Shown one piece after another: positions 59,116 to 64,000 of a DNA stretch of 64,000 nt. The notes under the pieces were generated by a model. The model made no database searches. It was not told where the DNA came from and worked only from the letters and a program-made list of their open reading frames with translations. The translations under genes were made by a program, and so were the position numbers. Source of the stretch: Channa striata (lineage: Eukaryota > Chordata > Actinopteri > Anabantiformes > Channidae). Location: the NCBI GenBank assembly GCA_033026295.1, contig CM065183.1, positions 1,488,001 through 1,552,000 of the forward strand. The letters run 5' to 3'. Position 1 is the first letter of the stretch; each line of letters starts with the position of its first letter.

Positions 59116-62100
59116 AGATAAATATCAGCTGTTTTTTAGGAGTGCTGCAACTATGAAATGTCTAACTGTCTAACTAATGTCTAACTAATCTTCGACAATT
59201 AGCACTGCAGGTCTCACCCCGATCGTTGTGAAACCCCTCAAAAAAACATTTCTGGTTCGAAAGAAAATGTTCCTTTGCTTAAAACAGGGCTTGAATAGTT
59301 AGTTTTGGTCCTTTTATAGATTCATTTAAAATGGGTCACAAGAATTTATGGACTTTATTGTTAGAGGAACGGACAACAGGCATCAAATGAAGACACTGCA
59401 GAATATTTTTACATTTGAATATCAAATTTCCAGCACTTGCGACTTCTTACAGTGAAGTCCCCCTATAATCGACGGCACAATAAACCCCTGTACCAAAGGA
59501 CACTATTAAGTTAAGCTATCAGCCGTGCCGGGGCAATTCTTCTTTTTGTTTTTTTGTTTTGTGTCATTTTGATTTCACATCCAATAATTACATCAACTTG
59601 AATACCTCTCAATTCAATCCAAACTGTAGCAGCAGAGACTTTGTTATCAGCAGAAGGATGCCTTTCATCCCGTATTAGCCAGACCTCATAATAACTGAAG
59701 CAAGTGTACTGCAATTCTTCATGTTAAACCTACTGAATGGGAAACTCCCCAGGATTTATTTGAACAGAATCAGTTAAGAAAATGTTGTCGTTCCGGGAGG
59801 AGAAATAAAGGGTACGGCTTAATGGGCTATTCCATTGATGAGAAAGATGACGATTATGTCAGATGTGCAGAATTAAGATAATGACCTGCAGGTGGATGGT
59901 TCAAGGAAAAACCAGACAGATATGCACTTAAAGCATGCAGTGTGCTTCATTGAACCATGAAGGCAACGAAGAAGAATGATGTCTTTGCTCCCACTTATTA
60001 CAAGACTTTTTTGCTCTGTGAGTAAAACACACTTTCAGTGCATTTACAGCCAAAGCCAAGGGACATGATGTGGCCTACTTCCTCTGATTTATGATATGAT
60101 GTCAAACAAACTCACAGACCTCTCTCCAGCTGACTTGCATATGCATGATTTAGTGTCGGGGGACAATTAGTGGGAAGACAGCACTGCTGTGAGTACATCA
60201 GTGTGTGTGTGTAGGTGGTTGGCAGAATGTCTGTTGAATGTTTAAAGAGCTTTTGAATATTTTGGAGGTGATGTACATCTCTGTGCTCCAAACATCTGTA
60301 CGTCTGGTAGTGTTCAAAAGAGAGCGAGAAAAGATAAAAGAGTATTTGAAATATGGGTGTCTGAAGGTCCTCATGTCTGCCAAAAGCTGCAAATGTCAAA
60401 TTATCTACTCAGGTTCACAGACAGGTAAATCAATTTGATGCAGCTCAAAGAACACTGTAGTGCTGGGTTTTATGTGGGCATTTACCTGAAGCCAAGTACA
60501 AATCAGACAAAGCATGTGTTGGTGCACAGCTGCAACGTTGTAAACTTATATGTATGTATGTTATAATCTAAATCTAATTTCACGATGAATAGTTTTTGTA
60601 CTTTTTGTACTGTCATTTACTCAAATATTATGGCTTTTTAAATAATAATGCATCTTTATTTGATTCTAGTAATTGATTTTGAAGTATACTTTATGTACTG
60701 ACAGTTAGATCAATTATAATAATACATAATTATTTACTAAGCATTTTTTGTAGAATGAATCTTCATCTGAAAAGTACTAATACTCAATAATAATAATAGA
60801 GTGAATGTTATAAGGTCCTGGTCACTGCAACAAAACAGAAAGTTTCTTTGGCACCAGTACGAAAAAAAAGCACTGTATGAGTCCAGCCCTGTTAATATAT
60901 ACAATTTATAATCCCTTAAGCATGTTGTTGATTAGACCTGTCCAGAACACCTCCTGATCCAGTGCCTAAGCACTTAACGGACTTTTAATTATGAAGGGGG
61001 AGCGGCTTAAAGGCTCACCATGCCTAAGTCATTTATTCCTCCATGTAAATTAATTTTAAACAAGTTTGGGAAAAGCTGATTGTCACATTCTCAGCTTTTG
61101 ACTTCCTTAAAAATTGCTTGTAACACACTACGTAATGTACAGTTTGTGAACACAAGTGGCCACCATTATCGATGTTTCTGGCGGTGGCACGTACATCATG
61201 AAACTGTTGAAGTGGAGTGTGTAAAGTTACACGCACATAAATTGACCAGCAGAACTAGAGATTCGTGAAATACCAGTAACTTCCGGCTGGTTTTTTTGTA
61301 AATGGAAGTTCCCCGTTAGAGTGAGCTTACCTGGGCCTTTGTCGAGCATACACCAGTAGTAATTTCTTAATCAGTTAGTCTAATACTGGGTCCTTCAGAG
61401 TTGGAAATTGATTTTACTCACTCCTAGATTTTCATCAACACATGTACATTATTTTCATCAGCAGCAACTGTTTTATGATCTAAATATTATCTTCCTATGT
61501 TTATTTATTTATTTAATTTATGTGGACCATGCATATTATTAAACAGCCAGATTATAGAAAAAAACACTAGTTTCCGTTGGCAGTTCCTAGGCAGGATATG
61601 AAAAACAAGCGATGAAACACACAGAATACAAACACACAGAAAAGCACAAACACAAAGCAAATATTAGACAAATATGTAAAACAGATTAAAAGGGATCACA
61701 AACATAGTTGGACTTCTTTCATTGTTTGAGGTGGCTCTTATTAACTAACAACAGTCTGTCATTGCAAATTGAACGCTGTTCCAATATTTGGTTCCTGTGT
61801 CCAAAAGTAGTGCGTCTGCATGGTACCGCACCTGTAGCCCTGAGGCCAATCCCACTGATAGTTTTGAATTTTACAAAGCTTTATATACGAAAAAAACTTT
61901 TTTTAAAATGGACAAAATTATTGCAGTTCAGTAAAATATATTTACCTAGATGTATTAAAGTTTTGGTCAAGGACTCTTATTGCTCTTTTAAAAAGAGACT
62001 GTATGGACTTTATTATTCTGCCAGTAGGAAGTGACCAGGTGCTGATCAATATGATATGATATCAATTAGATGAACCGCCTTGGTATTTTTTAAAAATATG

Positions 62101-64000
62101 TTTCTTAGACTTTGAATCTCGTGTCAGACCTGGATACAAGCTCCACCGCTTCCAAGAGCACATTGGACTGATTTATGTCACTCTCTTGCTTGTTAAACAT
62201 CTGGTGTCATTTCCAGGACAACATGCCTCCTGATTCAATGCACAGATTTCTTTTAGATTCTCCTTTTTCTTTGGCATCGTCCGCTGTAAACTTTACTAAC
62301 ATAGTCATAACATGTCATTTTTTGGTTTTATCACCTCAGATTTCTGATCGTTCAATGCAAAAGGACTTCCTGAAACCTTGCACTGTCCTTAAAACTGAAA
62401 TAAAAAAACGCAGAAAAGAAAGTCAGAAAAAAACCGGCGAAGCAGTGCATGATTATTATTCCTTAGCTTGTGCAGAGAGTCTTCACGTCCAGACTTCATC
62501 AAATAAGTATTCTTTCGTCCAACAATTTTTCTTTTGTCTCCTGGGGAATTCCTACTAGCAATTATTACTCTAACAAGATGAAGCAAATGTCTGGGGCCAG
62601 AATACTGTAATTAGCCAGTGATGTTGATTGGTGGCCTTTGGACCTTAGAAATCTTTGGAATTGTGAAGATATGAGATAAATGCTTTGCTTTACTTTTTGT
62701 AAACTGCTAATATATATATAAGATAAATGAGTTTAAGCCACTGCCAAGCAAGATGAACATGCACTGCAGTCAAACATGGACAATTAATGGCAGGTATAGG
62801 TTTCCTGGTGAAGAGCATCTTGAGTCTACCTGAGTTCTTTTTGAACAAGCTAGAGTAGGTAGGAACGATGCTTTCTTGCTTAACTGTTATGGGTTATGAA
62901 GCATGTAAGGTGATGGGAAATCTTTATTTATGTGTCCATCTATCCATCTTCTGTCCCGTGGAACTCTGTTGTTGTAGCAGCAGGGAACACAAACAGGTTT
63001 AAACACATCCTTCATTATTATCTCTGTAGCATGTTCTGGTTCTTCCTGGGCCCTTTCACACTGTTGTATGTGCCCAGAAAACATCCAGCATACAGCCGTC
63101 CGGCTCTTTTCAGCACAAAGAATCAGCAGCTCCACTCTTGGAGTGCGCAGAACATTATTTTGAGCTGGAAAACGTTGCATTAGTGCTGCCTTACCTTTGC
63201 AAGTATAACTGCAGTTAGGGTCCTGCATCCTGCTCCCTGCCTCCTTTAAATGTTAATCAAACTATTTTTAGTTGTAATTAAATGTAATTCATTTTTTTTC
63301 CGCTGTAGCAGGTGCAAGTAAACAGCCCACATAGATTACAAGACGGCACCCGGGTCCTCCAACAGTTAACAAAGCTTGGCCTAACTTCACGGTCTTTATT
63401 ACTGCTTCATGTATCTACAACATAACTACTGTTTGACTTTTACAAGCTACCTGTTATTTACTGTCTCTGTGCAACAGTATCTGCTTTATGCTGTTTGCAC
63501 TATTTGTGTCGTCCATTTGACATTTTCCGCCCTTATGTTCTTACTGTCTTCATTTATTTATATTTTGGGAACAAGGAATAATTGTGTTTTGCTTTGTCAT
63601 GCACCTTGAATTTAACTTGATCTGAAATGTTTTTTTGTTCACTATTCTACAGGCAATGTTTTATTTTCTACTCGTTTTGATCAAAGTATGGAATTCTGCA
63701 GAATGTGTCCAGTCTGTCAGAGTCTCAGGCAAACACAGAACTGTACTGTTTGTTAGGAGCAGCAACTTTACTCTACTATATTTGAATAAGGAGATGGAAA
63801 ATGTGAGCACCACTGGCATTCCATTTATTATCAAGCATTTACATTGTGTTTGGATTGTAAGTACTGGGCTGTGCATGCTTCATGTAATGTCAATGTGCAG
63901 CATCATCCGCATCTTCAGTTTCTACAGACTACAGTTTCTTCCAGTCCTTGGCTAAATTTACAAATGTTCTCTACTGCCCAACGCTGCCATACCTCCCACC
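59116..64000. other. AT-rich non-coding DNA, no gene recognised
   Basis: Short frames (for example at 61.7-62.0, 62.2-62.6 and 63.6-63.95 kb) have no recognisable motifs, and no exon signals I can defend. Simple tracts are short (for example (TAA)n-like at about 60,785-60,800). No tRNA or other RNA gene seen. Confidence 0.5.

Noticed and set aside
1..64000. CRISPR arrays, bacterial-type operons, riboswitches, integrated prophage or endogenous retrovirus
   Set aside because: No regularly spaced repeats, no Shine-Dalgarno-led gene chains, no long terminal repeats and no gag/pol/env-type frames seen. The two reverse transcriptases are of the non-LTR LINE type.

Overview
The window looks like teleost nuclear DNA, probably from an acanthomorph (spiny-rayed) fish. 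It is AT-rich, rich in (CA)n/(TG)n microsatellites, and carries fish-typical repeats: an L2-clade LINE ending in (TTGAA)n, an RTE-clade LINE, Tc1-like transposons, a hAT-type MITE and tRNA-promoter SINEs. No host gene, tRNA, rRNA or CRISPR array could be supported. Every convincing coding stretch belongs to a transposable element, and every one is broken. The window is best read as intergenic or deep intronic DNA.

Layout. 1-32 kb is mostly unique AT-rich sequence. It holds scattered LINE tails (5.04, 5.33-6.01, 17.77 kb), a worn Tc1 remnant (6.84-7.60 kb), SINE fragments (14.7, 27.9, 28.7 kb), a MITE with intact target duplication (26.81-27.28 kb), a degraded Tc1 transposase (about 29.0-29.4 kb) and microsatellites. 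32.07-37.51 kb holds a nearly full-length L2 LINE with ORF1 (CxxC pairs, coiled coil, SGNH esterase) and ORF2 (endonuclease plus reverse transcriptase). Its ORF1 is interrupted by a 3' fragment of the same family, and its ORF2 carries a stop codon where the catalytic glutamate of the endonuclease should be. 40.05-42.97 kb is a reverse-strand RTE LINE bounded by a perfect 15-bp target duplication. 45.3-47.16 kb is a SINE split by a Tc1 element whose empty site can be reconstructed. 47.2-54.2 kb is a cluster of forward-strand L2 fragments with internal deletions at short repeats. 55.7-57.65 kb holds further SINE and LINE tails. 57.65-64 kb is largely featureless.

Most unusual signals. (1) Two 284-bp segments (51,986-52,269 and 57,237-57,520) are perfectly identical in inverted orientation; one lies inside an L2 copy with no target bases lost and no target duplication. 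(2) Several perfect, short-loop hairpins (1.17, 14.5, 32.34, 39.79 kb) resemble fold-back or template-switch scars. (3) Nested insertions give a relative chronology of transposon activity.

The elements do not form a pathway. L2 and RTE encode their own retrotransposition proteins; the SINEs would depend on LINE enzymes; the MITE would depend on a hAT transposase encoded elsewhere. Family names rest on recognising motifs and tails by eye; no database search was run.
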